From: Schwartzia succinivorans DSM 10502
GTDB lineage: Bacteria; Bacillota; Negativicutes; Selenomonadales; Selenomonadaceae
Direction: 5' to 3'
Assembly (NCBI RefSeq): GCF_900129225.1
Contig: NZ_FQUG01000008.1
Span: 1-64,000, forward strand
DNA: 64,000 bases
Made by a program: the position numbers and the translations under genes. Below the pieces are notes generated by a model. It saw only the letters and a list, made by a program, of their open reading frames with translations. It ran no database searches and had not been told where the DNA came from. Positions 51,532-60,205 of the stretch are shown here, in pieces (position 1 is the first letter of the stretch; each line of letters starts with the position of its first letter).

Positions 51532-52369
51532 CGGCAATTCTCCCTTCTATTTCTTCCCTTATTTCTCCTGCCAGCTCTTTATCAGGTATACGTGTAAGCA
51601 CCGGCGCAAGAGCCGCTTCTACAACAAGCTTCTTAGCTTCCTCCATATCAATGCCGCGGCTCATGAGGTAAAACAGCTTTCCCTCATCCATCTTTCCGAT
51701 GCTCACAGCATGATGTCCGTCAACATCCGCCTCACCGGAAAGCATGAGCGGAACGGAACGGTTTCTTACCTTCGGTGAAAGCAGCATTACTTCCTCTCGC
51801 TCACGGCCCACAGAGCCTTCAGAGCCCTTTATGAAATCAAGCGTACCGCGGAATACCTTCTCACTTTCCCCGGTCATGGCACCGTGCACCATCATTGTCG
51901 CATCGGTGTGGCGGCCTTCCTGCCGTATGATATAGTTCATATCCACACGGCGTTTTCCGTCGGCAAAGTAAAGCGCTGAAACATCAGCACGGCTTCCTTC
52001 TCCCGCGAGATTTACAAAAAGCTTTGAAGCCGCCTCGCTTCCGCCTGCCTCTACAGCAGTATAACGGAACAGCGCGTCCTTTTCGCAGACTGCCTCGACA
52101 ACATCCGCGTGTGGATGGTCTCCCGAAAGCACCGCACGGATGAGATGAAACTCAGCGCCCTCCTCAAGCTCCACACGAATCTTTCCTGCAAGCTCCTCGC
52201 GGTAGACTACAACCGCCTCCGCCTTCGTTCCCTTGGGTACTGTTATAAGACGCCCGCCGCCGGCCTCATCAAGGACACAGGCAGGCATTTTTGCTTCGTT
52301 TACACCGAGCCAGCGCCATGTGCGCATGGGAATCTCGCTGAAAACAATCTGTTCTTTTGTATCTGTCAT
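51521..52369 (-). CDS. sufD: SufD, Fe-S cluster assembly scaffold component
   Basis: Beta-helical partner of SufB in the SufBCD complex. The C-terminal SufBD domain is visible (YIIRQEGRHTDATMMVHGAM, ERREEVMLLSPKVRNRSVPL-like region, then GEADVDGHHAVSIGKMDEGK, where the conserved His lies, and YLMSRGIDMEEAKKLVVEA). At 282 residues it is shorter than E. coli SufD (423), having a reduced N-terminal half. The start ATG shares one base with the sufB stop (TGATG), so the two proteins are coupled. It fits the SufD role rather than a second SufB because the SufB-specific cysteine region is absent. Confidence 0.88.
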   Translation of the reverse strand: MTDTKEQIVFSEIPMRTWRWLGVNEAKMPACVLDEAGGGRLITVPKGTKAEAVVVYREELAGKIRVELEEGAEFHLIRAVLSGDHPHADVVEAVCEKDALFRYTAVEAGGSEAASKLFVNLAGEGSRADVSALYFADGKRRVDMNYIIRQEGRHTDATMMVHGAMTGESEKVFRGTLDFIKGSEGSVGREREEVMLLSPKVRNRSVPLMLSGEADVDGHHAVSIGKMDEGKLFYLMSRGIDMEEAKKLVVEAALAPVLTRIPDKELAGEIREEIEGRIADDK

Positions 52370-53775
52370 CAGCCCATCGTCCCTTCCAGCTCAATATTGA
52401 TAAGATTATTCATCTCAACCGCGTACTCCAGCGGCAGAGCCTTCGCAATCGGCTCAACAAAGCCCCGTACAATCATAGCACGGGCCTCGTCCTCGCTGAT
52501 ACCGCGGCTCATGAGATAATAGACCGCCTCGTCGCTGATGCGGCCGATTTTTGCCTCGTGTCCGATATCCGCTTCATCACCCTGAATATCCATTGTCGGA
52601 AGCGTGTCAGAGCGTGATTCGCTGTCCAGCATCAGGGATTCGCAGTTCACCGAGCATTTGGCAAATGGCGCGTTGGATGTGACCTTTACGCCGCTTCTGT
52701 ATGTGGCGATACCGCCGTCCTTTGAGATGGTACGGGTATTGATTGTCGCAGAGGTATGCGGAGCCGCGTGCACCACCGTTGCCCCGGTATCAAGATTCTG
52801 TCCGTGTCCTGCAAAGGTAACACCCGTGAACTCGCATTTCGCGTTCTCGCCGTGAAGAATACTCGTCGGATAAAGCATTGAAACGTGGGAGCCGAATGAA
52901 CCCGATACCCATTCGATGATACCGTCCTTTTCGACAAGGGCACGTTTCGTATTGAGATTCATCATGTTGCGGGACCAGTTTTCAATAGTGGAATAGCGCA
53001 GCCGCGCGCCTTCCTTTACGAAAAGCTCAACACAGCCCGCATGAAGATTCGTTACGTTGTACTTAGGCGCGGAGCATCCCTCGATGAAATGAAGGCTTGC
53101 ACCCTTTTCCAGTATGATGAGCGTATGCTCGAACTGTCCTGCTCCCGCGGCGTTCAGACGGAAATAGGACTGCAGAGGAATCTTCACCTGCACTCCCTCG
53201 GGAACATAGACAAAGGAACCGCCCGACCAGACAGCACCGTGAAGCGCAGCGAATTTGTGATCCTTCGGCGGAACCAGCTTCATGAAGTATTCCTTTACAA
53301 TATCCTCATACTCCCTAAGCGCTGTTTCCATATCTGTATAAACTACGCCCTGCTTCGTAAGACTCTCCTGAATGCTGTGGTAAACCACCTCGGAGTCATA
53401 CTGGGCACCGACACCTGCGAGAGATGTCTTTTCCGCATCGGGAATACCGAGGCGGTCAAAGGTGTCCTTTATATCCTCCGGTACCTCGTCCCAGCTTCCC
53501 ACCATCTTTGCGTCAGGACGCACGTAGGTCACGATGTTATCCATGTTAAGCTCGGAAAGGTCAGGTCCCCATGTAGGAAGCTCCGTATGATTGTAGACAT
53601 CGAGGGCCTTCAGACGGAACTCCGTCATCCACTCAGGGTCATTTTTCCGTGCCGAGATATCCCGGACAATTTCCTCCGTAAGACCACTATCCGACTTGTA
53701 AACGGAGCGGTCTTCATTTCGTATGTCATAGAGCGTGCGCTCTATATCCTCTATAAAAGTTTTCTTCTTTGCCAT
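52369..53775 (-). CDS. sufB: SufB, Fe-S cluster scaffold component
   Basis: Scaffold subunit on which nascent Fe-S clusters assemble within SufBC2D. Recognised by VYVPEGVQVKIPLQSYFRLN, ASLHFIEGCSAPKYN, SVNCESLMLDSESRSDTLPT and GHEAKIGRISDEAVYYLMSRG. The conserved Cys near the C-terminal part (CSVNCESL) is the proposed cluster/sulfur site. Length 468 agrees with the family. It is followed directly by sufD with a 1-base stop/start overlap and preceded by sufC with a 9-bp gap. Confidence 0.95.
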   Translation of the reverse strand: MAKKKTFIEDIERTLYDIRNEDRSVYKSDSGLTEEIVRDISARKNDPEWMTEFRLKALDVYNHTELPTWGPDLSELNMDNIVTYVRPDAKMVGSWDEVPEDIKDTFDRLGIPDAEKTSLAGVGAQYDSEVVYHSIQESLTKQGVVYTDMETALREYEDIVKEYFMKLVPPKDHKFAALHGAVWSGGSFVYVPEGVQVKIPLQSYFRLNAAGAGQFEHTLIILEKGASLHFIEGCSAPKYNVTNLHAGCVELFVKEGARLRYSTIENWSRNMMNLNTKRALVEKDGIIEWVSGSFGSHVSMLYPTSILHGENAKCEFTGVTFAGHGQNLDTGATVVHAAPHTSATINTRTISKDGGIATYRSGVKVTSNAPFAKCSVNCESLMLDSESRSDTLPTMDIQGDEADIGHEAKIGRISDEAVYYLMSRGISEDEARAMIVRGFVEPIAKALPLEYAVEMNNLINIELEGTMG

Positions 53776-53784
53776 GACCGCACC

Positions 53785-54534
53785 TCATTCTGCCTGTCCG
53801 ATAAGATGCGTAAAGCCATTGCGGTTGATTTCGTCAATAAGCTCCGCGCCGCCCTCAGCAACAATGCTTCCCTTCACGAGAACATGAACACGGTCTACCT
53901 TGAGCTCCGACAAAATGCGCGCGTTGTGGGTGATGATGATGCAGGCATTTTCCTCGTTATGGAATGCGCTTACACCCTTTGAAACAATCTGCACCGCGTC
54001 AACGTCAAGACCTGAATCCGTCTCATCAAGAAGAGCCAGCTTCGGCTGCAGCATAAGAAGCTGGAGAATCTCCGTGCGCTTCTTCTCACCACCGGAAAAA
54101 CCTACATTGAGATAGCGGTCAGCATACTCAGGGTTCATCTGCAGCTTTTCCATAGCAGCTTTAAGCTCTTTTTTGAAGGCGGTAATTTTTATTTTCTGTC
54201 CCGTGACGGCCTGCTTTGCCGTGCGGAGCATATTCTCCACAGTGATTCCGGGAATCTCCTCAGGCGTCTGGAAGGACAGGAAAAGTCCCTGACGTGCGCG
54301 CTCGAAGGTAGGCATTGACGTGAGGTCTTCGCCCTCAAATGTCATTGTGCCTTCCGTTACCTGATATTTCGGATGTCCCATGATAACATTCATAAGGGTG
54401 GATTTTCCCGAACCGTTCGGTCCAAGGAGTACATGCACCTCACCCTTTTTCACATTGAGGCTGAGCCCCTTTAATATCTCGCGGCCTTCAACGCCCGCAT
54501 GCAAATCATGGATGGCCAGTAAATCTTTTTCCAC
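53785..54534 (-). CDS. sufC: SufC, Fe-S assembly ATPase
   Basis: Cytosolic ABC-type ATPase that drives SufBD. Walker A GPNGSGKST (residues ~39-47), signature FSGGEKKRTEILQLL, Walker B LALLDETDSGLD, H-loop ITHNARIL; GHPKYQVTEG is characteristic of SufC. The start is GTG at 54534, 5 bases after AGGAGATAGA. First gene of sufCBDSU, the usual firmicute order, behind a promoter about 60 bases upstream. Confidence 0.95.
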   Translation of the reverse strand: MEKDLLAIHDLHAGVEGREILKGLSLNVKKGEVHVLLGPNGSGKSTLMNVIMGHPKYQVTEGTMTFEGEDLTSMPTFERARQGLFLSFQTPEEIPGITVENMLRTAKQAVTGQKIKITAFKKELKAAMEKLQMNPEYADRYLNVGFSGGEKKRTEILQLLMLQPKLALLDETDSGLDVDAVQIVSKGVSAFHNEENACIIITHNARILSELKVDRVHVLVKGSIVAEGGAELIDEINRNGFTHLIGQAE

Positions 54535-54593
54535 AAAAATCTATCTCCTTTTATTTCGTTACTTTTATTCTAACAAGTTTAGTTGCACTTATT

Positions 54594-54621
54594 ATTATAA
54601 CAGGATTTTTTCGTTTGTCAG
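54594..54621 (-). promoter_or_regulatory. Promoter of the suf operon
   Basis: Minus strand CTGACA (54616-54621), 16-base spacer, TATAAT (54594-54599). A partly symmetric AACTAAACTTGTTAGA lies downstream at about 54566-54581 and might bind a Rrf2-type regulator; this is only a guess. Confidence 0.65.
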
Positions 54622-54696
54622 TATTATTTATCACATATTTCATTAAAAATAGAAAAAATTCATGAACCGCTTCCGAATATATGAGCAAATAACAAA

Positions 54697-54724
54697 GACA
54701 GCCTCCCAACTTCGGGAAGCTGTC
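54697..54724 (-). terminator. Terminator of the methyltransferase gene
   Basis: 11-base arms GACAGCCTCCC / GGGAAGCTGTC with one mismatch and a 6-base loop, followed on the minus strand by TTTGTTATTT. Confidence 0.7.
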
Positions 54725-54732
54725 AAAACCGT

Positions 54733-56382
54733 TCAGTCCGAGTTTCCTGCTCTCATACCGTCTCCGCCCATGATTTTCAGGAGCTGGCGGTTCTTCATCA
54801 TATCCGTCGGGTCCATATCTGCCCAGTTGTAGAACATGTGATACACGTCATATCTGCGGCGCTCAGACACAAAGCTCTGCTCCTCCATGGCCATTATATC
54901 CCAAAGGGCTTCTATGCCAAAGCTTTTCGCTATTTCCTTCACGGGCATGATTCGCTCCAGGGCATCAGCCGATTCATATACAGCCAGGAACATCTGATAT
55001 TTTGCAGGACAGTTTTCTCTCGTGAGTCCCTGATTGAAAAATATCAGACGGCTGCCGTCGATAAAGATATTCTCCGGTACCATATTTATGTACGCCTTTT
55101 TCAAAATAACTCCCCAGTCAGCAGCAGGGTACTGCGGCAAAAGGAAATTGTCTTCATCAAAGGCAGGAGGAGATGACTGCAGAATCGCCGCCCAAAGGCG
55201 GTTCAAAACCTGCATCACAAGCTCCCCTTCCTCAGGCGTCCGCTGCGTCAGCCATTCGGAAAGAGTAGGAAGCTCCATCCTCTTCATAACGAAACCGCCA
55301 TCCCGAAGCTCAAAGGGAACAGTCTCTATGCCACGCTCTCTAAGCATCCGCATATTTTCATCAAGCTCCCGTATTCCCTGCTTTGCAGCCGCAGTGAGAG
55401 GCCGCTTCACCACAGAACCGTCCTTCATGATACAGGTAGCGATATTATAGGCAGGCGCACGGTCTGTCGCAAGCGTCGCCCCGATAACCTGGGAAAAATC
55501 CTCCTGCATGGCACACTCCACCAGGAAGGAATTGGCCATCATCGGAAACATCCCGTTGTCAATGATATCGGGATAAAGCCGAAGCTCAGAAAGCACACGG
55601 GTATCAGGCTCATGGTCGTAGGGAACGAAGTTATCACTGATATCGCGCTTTGGAAGATAATCGTCGGTAAAAATCAGCTGCGGAATGCGAAAATCCGGAA
55701 GCGGATAATAAAACTTCCTGTATGTAAAGCCCGCTTCCCGAAAGATTGACTCAAGCTCCTTTTTTGAAAAAAGGCAACCCCTTCCCGTGCCGCCACCCAG
55801 CTCTCCGAATGGCTCTCCTGAATAAGGATCTCTCGCGCCGCAGAAAAATTTCAGTCCGAGACGGTTGTCAATTGCAATAAGGACCTTGCCCTGCGGAGCA
55901 AGAAAATCCTGCAGAAACCTCATATACTCCACATAAGGAGCATGCTCAGTGCTTCCATTTCCAAGACCGGCGAAGGAATCCACCATAACGATGACATCAA
56001 ATTTCCGCCTGAAGGGAATATCGAACATGCTTCCAACGTAAACATCGAGATTATCCCTGTCCTGCCATCGCTTCACCGTCGTATGGGCACGAAACATGGA
56101 ATGCTCCACCACTGTCACATGAGCTGCCTTGTCACACAGCATTCCCGTAAGTGCACCAAACTCACAGCCCAGCTCAAGAACCTGCGCATTCTTTGGAAAG
56201 TCATACCAGCCGAGAAGGCCTGTACGCATATCCGAGAGCTGGTAGAAAACCTCCCAGCGGTCATCCGTCACAAGGGCTTCATCATAATTTCCACGGCTTT
56301 GTGTTATATATTTATCAATGACCTGGTCTACCTGCGGAACCTTTTTAAGCGGCCCCGAAAAGCTGGTATGAAGCTCAGCCAT
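54733..56382 (-). CDS. SAM-dependent methyltransferase, long two-domain form
   Basis: The class I methyltransferase domain occupies residues ~50-240, with motif I VLELGCEFGALTG (~70), then acidic VTVVEHS and the Gly-rich VLIAIDNRLGLKFF. A distinct C-terminal half (~290-549) follows, with no family I can name; fragments such as MKDGSVVKRP and FELRDGGFVMKRM recall kinase-like or capsule-biosynthesis proteins. Such fused methyltransferases are often found in glycan-synthesis loci, but none is nearby. GGAGG precedes the ATG. It is monocistronic between suf and the CBS gene. Confidence 0.75.
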   Translation of the reverse strand: MAELHTSFSGPLKKVPQVDQVIDKYITQSRGNYDEALVTDDRWEVFYQLSDMRTGLLGWYDFPKNAQVLELGCEFGALTGMLCDKAAHVTVVEHSMFRAHTTVKRWQDRDNLDVYVGSMFDIPFRRKFDVIVMVDSFAGLGNGSTEHAPYVEYMRFLQDFLAPQGKVLIAIDNRLGLKFFCGARDPYSGEPFGELGGGTGRGCLFSKKELESIFREAGFTYRKFYYPLPDFRIPQLIFTDDYLPKRDISDNFVPYDHEPDTRVLSELRLYPDIIDNGMFPMMANSFLVECAMQEDFSQVIGATLATDRAPAYNIATCIMKDGSVVKRPLTAAAKQGIRELDENMRMLRERGIETVPFELRDGGFVMKRMELPTLSEWLTQRTPEEGELVMQVLNRLWAAILQSSPPAFDEDNFLLPQYPAADWGVILKKAYINMVPENIFIDGSRLIFFNQGLTRENCPAKYQMFLAVYESADALERIMPVKEIAKSFGIEALWDIMAMEEQSFVSERRRYDVYHMFYNWADMDPTDMMKNRQLLKIMGGDGMRAGNSD

Positions 56383-56477
56383 ACAGTACCTCCATAAATC
56401 TTAATTAAATAAGAATAAACTTTTTCATATTAAGAGAATTTTAACACCATTGACGAGGTTTTACCATAGCGGAATAA

Positions 56478-56511
56478 AAAGACCATCCGCAGATTTTCAC
56501 GAATGGTCTTT
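56478..56511 (-). terminator. Terminator of the CBS-domain gene
   Basis: 12-base arms AAAGACCATCCG / CGAATGGTCTTT with one mismatch, followed by TTTTATT on the minus strand. Confidence 0.85.
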
Positions 56512-56575
56512 GGCTGTTTTTCTTTTCTGTTTTATCCGATACTAAGCACCTGTAACGTCCTGAATAAGTTTCACC

Positions 56576-57040
56576 TTATTTGTCCTTCAGCTGCTCAAGC
56601 AGCAGCTTTGTAAACGCGTTGCGGCTTATGACACCAACCAGCTTTCCCTCACGCGTCACAAACACTCTCTTGATTTTCTTTTCAAACATATATCTTCCCG
56701 CAGTTTCCAGACTGTCGGATTCATCTACCGTTATGGCAGGAGACGTCATTATGTCCTCCGCTTTCTCCGCCATGTACTTACGTGTCGCGTCAACGTAGTC
56801 CTGCATGTTCTGACTCTTCTGGATTCCACGGGCGCAAATCTGCCACACATTTGGCTCATTGGGTTTGATTTCCTTCCGCATAAGGTCAAGCTCGCTAACA
56901 ACGCCAATCACCCGATTGTCATCATCCACAACAGGAAAACCGGAAATTCCCTTCTGAATCATGAGTTCGGCAATTTCCTTGATAGACACTCCCCTTTTCA
57001 GCGTAATAACATTCGTTTCCATAAAGTTCTTTGCCAGCAT
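56576..57040 (-). CDS. CBS-domain pair protein
   Basis: A 154-residue protein made of two cystathionine-beta-synthase domains: NFMETNVITLKRGVSIKEIA with GFPVVDDDNRVIGVVSELDL, then DIMTSPAITVDESDSLETAG with RVFVTREGKLVGVISRN. Such Bateman modules bind adenine nucleotides and act as energy sensors, usually attached to transporters or enzymes; here nothing else is fused. GGAGGAGG precedes the ATG. It lies 44 bp after the flavin reductase-rubredoxin gene and is likely cotranscribed with it. Partner unknown. Confidence 0.88.
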   Translation of the reverse strand: MLAKNFMETNVITLKRGVSIKEIAELMIQKGISGFPVVDDDNRVIGVVSELDLMRKEIKPNEPNVWQICARGIQKSQNMQDYVDATRKYMAEKAEDIMTSPAITVDESDSLETAGRYMFEKKIKRVFVTREGKLVGVISRNAFTKLLLEQLKDK

Positions 57041-57084
57041 AAAAAACCTCCTCCGAATTAACTATCCTCCAAATTATGCCTGTA

Positions 57085-57708
57085 TTACTGTCCCTCGTAA
57101 ACAGGCTCAAAATCATCTGCGCCATGGCCGCAGAGGGGACACGAAAAGTCCGCGGGAAGCTCAGGACTCTCATGAACATATCCGCAGATGCGGCAGCGCC
57201 ACGCAATGATTTTTCGGTCGTCCTTCTTCGCCTCCGGCTTCGGCTTCACATGTGCCTGATAATCCGCGTATGTCAGCGGAGGATTCTGACTCAGCACCTT
57301 CGCGTCCGTCACCTCTGCCACAAAAAGCATGTGGCTTCCCAGGTCCTGACTTGATACAACCCTTCCGCTAAGCACCGCGCATGCTGCCCAGCCCATATAT
57401 GGAATCCCCTCGGCATCTACAGGCATCTGCAAATCCTTGAACTTGTCCACGTCATGTCCCGACTGGAATCCGAAATGCTTTATCGTATCGAAGGTAACTG
57501 TATTGTCCAGCATGGACAAAGTAAAAAGTCCGCTCTTTTTTATAAGCTCACAGGTGTAATTCGTAGAAATAGAAGCTATCGCTATGCGTGTAGGATTCGA
57601 TGCTACCTGCATGCAGGTATTGGTAATACAGCCGTTTTTTCTGTCCCCGTCCCTTGAAGCCAGCATAAATACACCGTAGCTCAGCTTGTAAAGTGCCTTG
57701 TTGTCCAT
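57085..57708 (-). CDS. Flavin reductase-rubredoxin fusion (high-molecular-weight rubredoxin type)
   Basis: N-terminal ~155 residues are an FMN-binding flavin-reductase-like domain (KLSYGVFMLASRDG, CMQVASNPTRIAIAS, HFGFQSGHDVDKF). The C-terminal ~45 residues form a rubredoxin with an intact Fe(Cys)4 site (CRICGYVHES and CPLCGHGADDFEPV). This matches the Hrb-type proteins of anaerobes, which accept electrons from NAD(P)H:rubredoxin oxidoreductase and pass them to flavodiiron proteins reducing O2 or NO, so a role in oxygen tolerance is likely. The partners are not in the window. Start ATG after AGGCGGACAGG. Confidence 0.88.
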   Translation of the reverse strand: MDNKALYKLSYGVFMLASRDGDRKNGCITNTCMQVASNPTRIAIASISTNYTCELIKKSGLFTLSMLDNTVTFDTIKHFGFQSGHDVDKFKDLQMPVDAEGIPYMGWAACAVLSGRVVSSQDLGSHMLFVAEVTDAKVLSQNPPLTYADYQAHVKPKPEAKKDDRKIIAWRCRICGYVHESPELPADFSCPLCGHGADDFEPVYEGQ

Positions 57709-57861
57709 CCTGTCCGCCTCCGTGTTTATGTAATTTATTTTTCTTTTTATTATTCCACAAAGTACATCAAAATTCCTCTGTCAGATTTGTCAACAGGGAC
57801 AATTATAACGGTTTTCACAGTTTTATGGTATATAGTACCTATATACTTTTATGCAAAAAGA

Positions 57862-57889
57862 ATACCTGCGCCCCTATGAGCGCAGGTAT
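57862..57889 (-). terminator. Terminator of the TonB receptor gene
   Basis: Perfect 10-bp stem ATACCTGCGC / GCGCAGGTAT, 8-base loop, then TTCTTTTTGC on the minus strand. Confidence 0.88.
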
Positions 57890-57928
57890 GTGAATGCATA
57901 TTTACAATTTTTTAATTAAATTTTTAAT

Positions 57929-59944
57929 TCAGAATTTTTGGGTTACACTCAGCATATAGTTGATACCAGGGCCATAATATGCGGAGCTGGAGTGTGTAAG
58001 CACATCGTGGCGGTCAAGAACGTTATCAATGGAAAGATTGATTTCCGTCAGCTCTGTAGGAGCATAGCCCACCGTAAGAGAAGTCAGAAGATACGGCTTC
58101 GTGCGGAAGGAGTGCTCAGAGCTTCCTGTTTGAACACGGTCAGCAAGATACGTTGCCGTAAGCGCCGCATGCCATTTATCCTTCTTATAGCGTACACCGC
58201 CCTCAAGCTGAAATTTACCATACTTACGGTCCCAGTATTTTTTCGTAGCCTTCTCTCCACTCTGCTTCTCCTCAGGATTCTGCCATGTAAAGCCGTAGTT
58301 ATAAGAGAACCCGTTCTTTCCCTCTATATCGCAGGAAACCTCAATACCAGTGTTCTTGAAATCCGCATTCATATACTTCCACGTGTTATTTGCCTTTTCA
58401 AATGATGCAGTAATTTTATCTTTAACATCCTGATGGAAAAGCGCCGCCTTCCAGAGGTGCTTTCCGGAAGCACGCTTCCAACCAAGCTCGTAATTAATGC
58501 CCTTCTGCGGCTTCAAATCCGGGTTAGGCTTATACTGGTAATCTTCTGCCTTATACATAGCTGCTAAAGTAGGCATAATAAAGGACTGTGCAACATTTAT
58601 ATACATGCTGTTGTCCTTGTCAAACTTATAGAGATATTGCCCGGCCATGCTGAGATTATTATAATTCTGTCCTTTTTCCGCAGAAGTCGTCCATGTTTCA
58701 CGCGCGCCAAAGGTGAAGCTGTTTTTATCATCGAAGCGCTGTTCCCAGTTTGCAAAAGCACCCCAGTTATTACGTCCTACATCTCTAACAGCTTTGTTCT
58801 CCGTATAAACGGTAGCCAAATACTGATAAACCTCATGCTGCCCCGAAAAACCGGCGATAAGTGTGGACTTTTTACCAAAGTTCCAGTTTCTCTGGGCATC
58901 AAAACCGTAGGTCATATTCTTTTCGCGGGTATTGTAAAACTTTTTCGTAGGCTTTGTCAGTTTCGTCTCATACCATGTCGGCCCGGCAGATTCAACAGTT
59001 CCGGTATTAAAGTACAAGCTTCCACGCCAGTTCTTATCATGGTAGTTGACCTGAGCCATATCGCGAATTGTTTGATAGTTCCTGTTGTTAAAGTGCTCTC
59101 CCTCCTTTGCCTTTGTCTTTCCTGTAACAGTCAGGGAAGTTATATACTTGTCGTAGTCAATCTCTGTCTCATAATGACCATAAAGGAAATCAAGATGATC
59201 ATTTACCTTATAGTTCATACTGATGCTCTCGTTCTTGATATTATTGAAGTCCGTCGCATAGGTGCCGTAATTCTTTTTTCCATCAAGAATATCACCGCTA
59301 GTTAACCCTTTAAGGCTTTTCCATTTATTGCAGTCATAGGAAACAGAGAATCCCTCCATACCTGCATTAATATGATATTTCTGCTGACCGTAGTTGCCAA
59401 AGCCAACAGTGACTGAGTTCGGCGCATCCTTCTTTGTTATGATGTTGATAACGCCGGACATTGCCTCACTTCCATAAAGGATAGAACCGCCGCCCTTTAC
59501 AATCTCGATACGTTCAATACTGTCTGCAGGTATTTCCTGCAGATTATATTGGCCTCGCCATGAAACAGGATTTCCATTAACCAGAACAAGCGCGCCCTCA
59601 TCATTGCCACGGATACCGATTTCATTCGTCATTGAACCCATAGCAGAACCCAAAGGGCCTGTGGACTTATAAATGATACCGTTAACATTTCGGATTGCAT
59701 CCAATGCGTTATGCGCACCCTGTGCCTTGATATCCTCAGCCGTAACGACCTCCGTAGACTCAGGAATATCCACCTCACGCTTTTCAGTACGGGTAGCCGT
59801 GACCACCACATCATCCAGAGTGTACGAATCCAGCTCTGCTGTCCCCTCTGCCGCTGCTTCCTCTGCGTATGCCGCCATCGGCTGCAGTGTCATTGCCGAC
59901 ACAGCCATAGCAGCAAGAAGCATCTGCTTTTTCTTGCTTTTCAT
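57929..59944 (-). CDS. TonB-dependent outer-membrane receptor
   Basis: Active transporter for a siderophore, heme, cobalamin or other ligand across the outer membrane. A signal peptide (QMLLAAMAVSAMTLQPMAAYA) is followed by a TonB-box-like DDVVVTATRTEKREVDIPES, the plug domain (IGIRGNDEGALVLVNGNPVS, IERIEIVKGGGSILYGSEAM with the SGVINIITKK block) and a 22-stranded barrel ending in LSVTQKF with C-terminal Phe. The arrangement resembles CirA/FepA-like receptors. ATG at 59944 is preferred (AAAGGG upstream); a GTG start at 59956 would add four residues. No transporter genes adjoin, so the ligand is not evident. Confidence 0.9.
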   Translation of the reverse strand: MKSKKKQMLLAAMAVSAMTLQPMAAYAEEAAAEGTAELDSYTLDDVVVTATRTEKREVDIPESTEVVTAEDIKAQGAHNALDAIRNVNGIIYKSTGPLGSAMGSMTNEIGIRGNDEGALVLVNGNPVSWRGQYNLQEIPADSIERIEIVKGGGSILYGSEAMSGVINIITKKDAPNSVTVGFGNYGQQKYHINAGMEGFSVSYDCNKWKSLKGLTSGDILDGKKNYGTYATDFNNIKNESISMNYKVNDHLDFLYGHYETEIDYDKYITSLTVTGKTKAKEGEHFNNRNYQTIRDMAQVNYHDKNWRGSLYFNTGTVESAGPTWYETKLTKPTKKFYNTREKNMTYGFDAQRNWNFGKKSTLIAGFSGQHEVYQYLATVYTENKAVRDVGRNNWGAFANWEQRFDDKNSFTFGARETWTTSAEKGQNYNNLSMAGQYLYKFDKDNSMYINVAQSFIMPTLAAMYKAEDYQYKPNPDLKPQKGINYELGWKRASGKHLWKAALFHQDVKDKITASFEKANNTWKYMNADFKNTGIEVSCDIEGKNGFSYNYGFTWQNPEEKQSGEKATKKYWDRKYGKFQLEGGVRYKKDKWHAALTATYLADRVQTGSSEHSFRTKPYLLTSLTVGYAPTELTEINLSIDNVLDRHDVLTHSSSAYYGPGINYMLSVTQKF

Positions 59945-60145
59945 TTTCCCTTTCACTCTCTTTCACATAAAACTTAGAATCAATCTCAGATAAATTGACC
60001 CCAACGAGTCTACATGTTAGACCATATACCTGCTATATACTCAAAATACTTATTATTTATGGATAATGTATACTAAATGCATTCTATTTATGAATATCAC
60101 ATGAAAAATTCATTTCTATAGAGAACGCGCCGCAATAAACAAATA

Positions 60146-60176
60146 AAGCGGCCCTCTCCCGAAGGAGAAGACCGCC
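60146..60176 (-). terminator. Terminator of the HD-GYP gene
   Basis: Minus strand GGCGGTCTTCTCC-TTCG-GGAGAGGGCCGC with mismatches, a stable UUCG tetraloop-like tip, followed by TTTATTT. Confidence 0.8.
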
Positions 60177-60205
60177 ATTTCATATCAATTCATGCAGATA
60201 CCTGC

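Noticed and set aside
59957-60145. Fur box upstream of the TonB receptor
   Set aside because: A few GATAAT-like fragments exist but no 19-bp inverted match good enough to claim.
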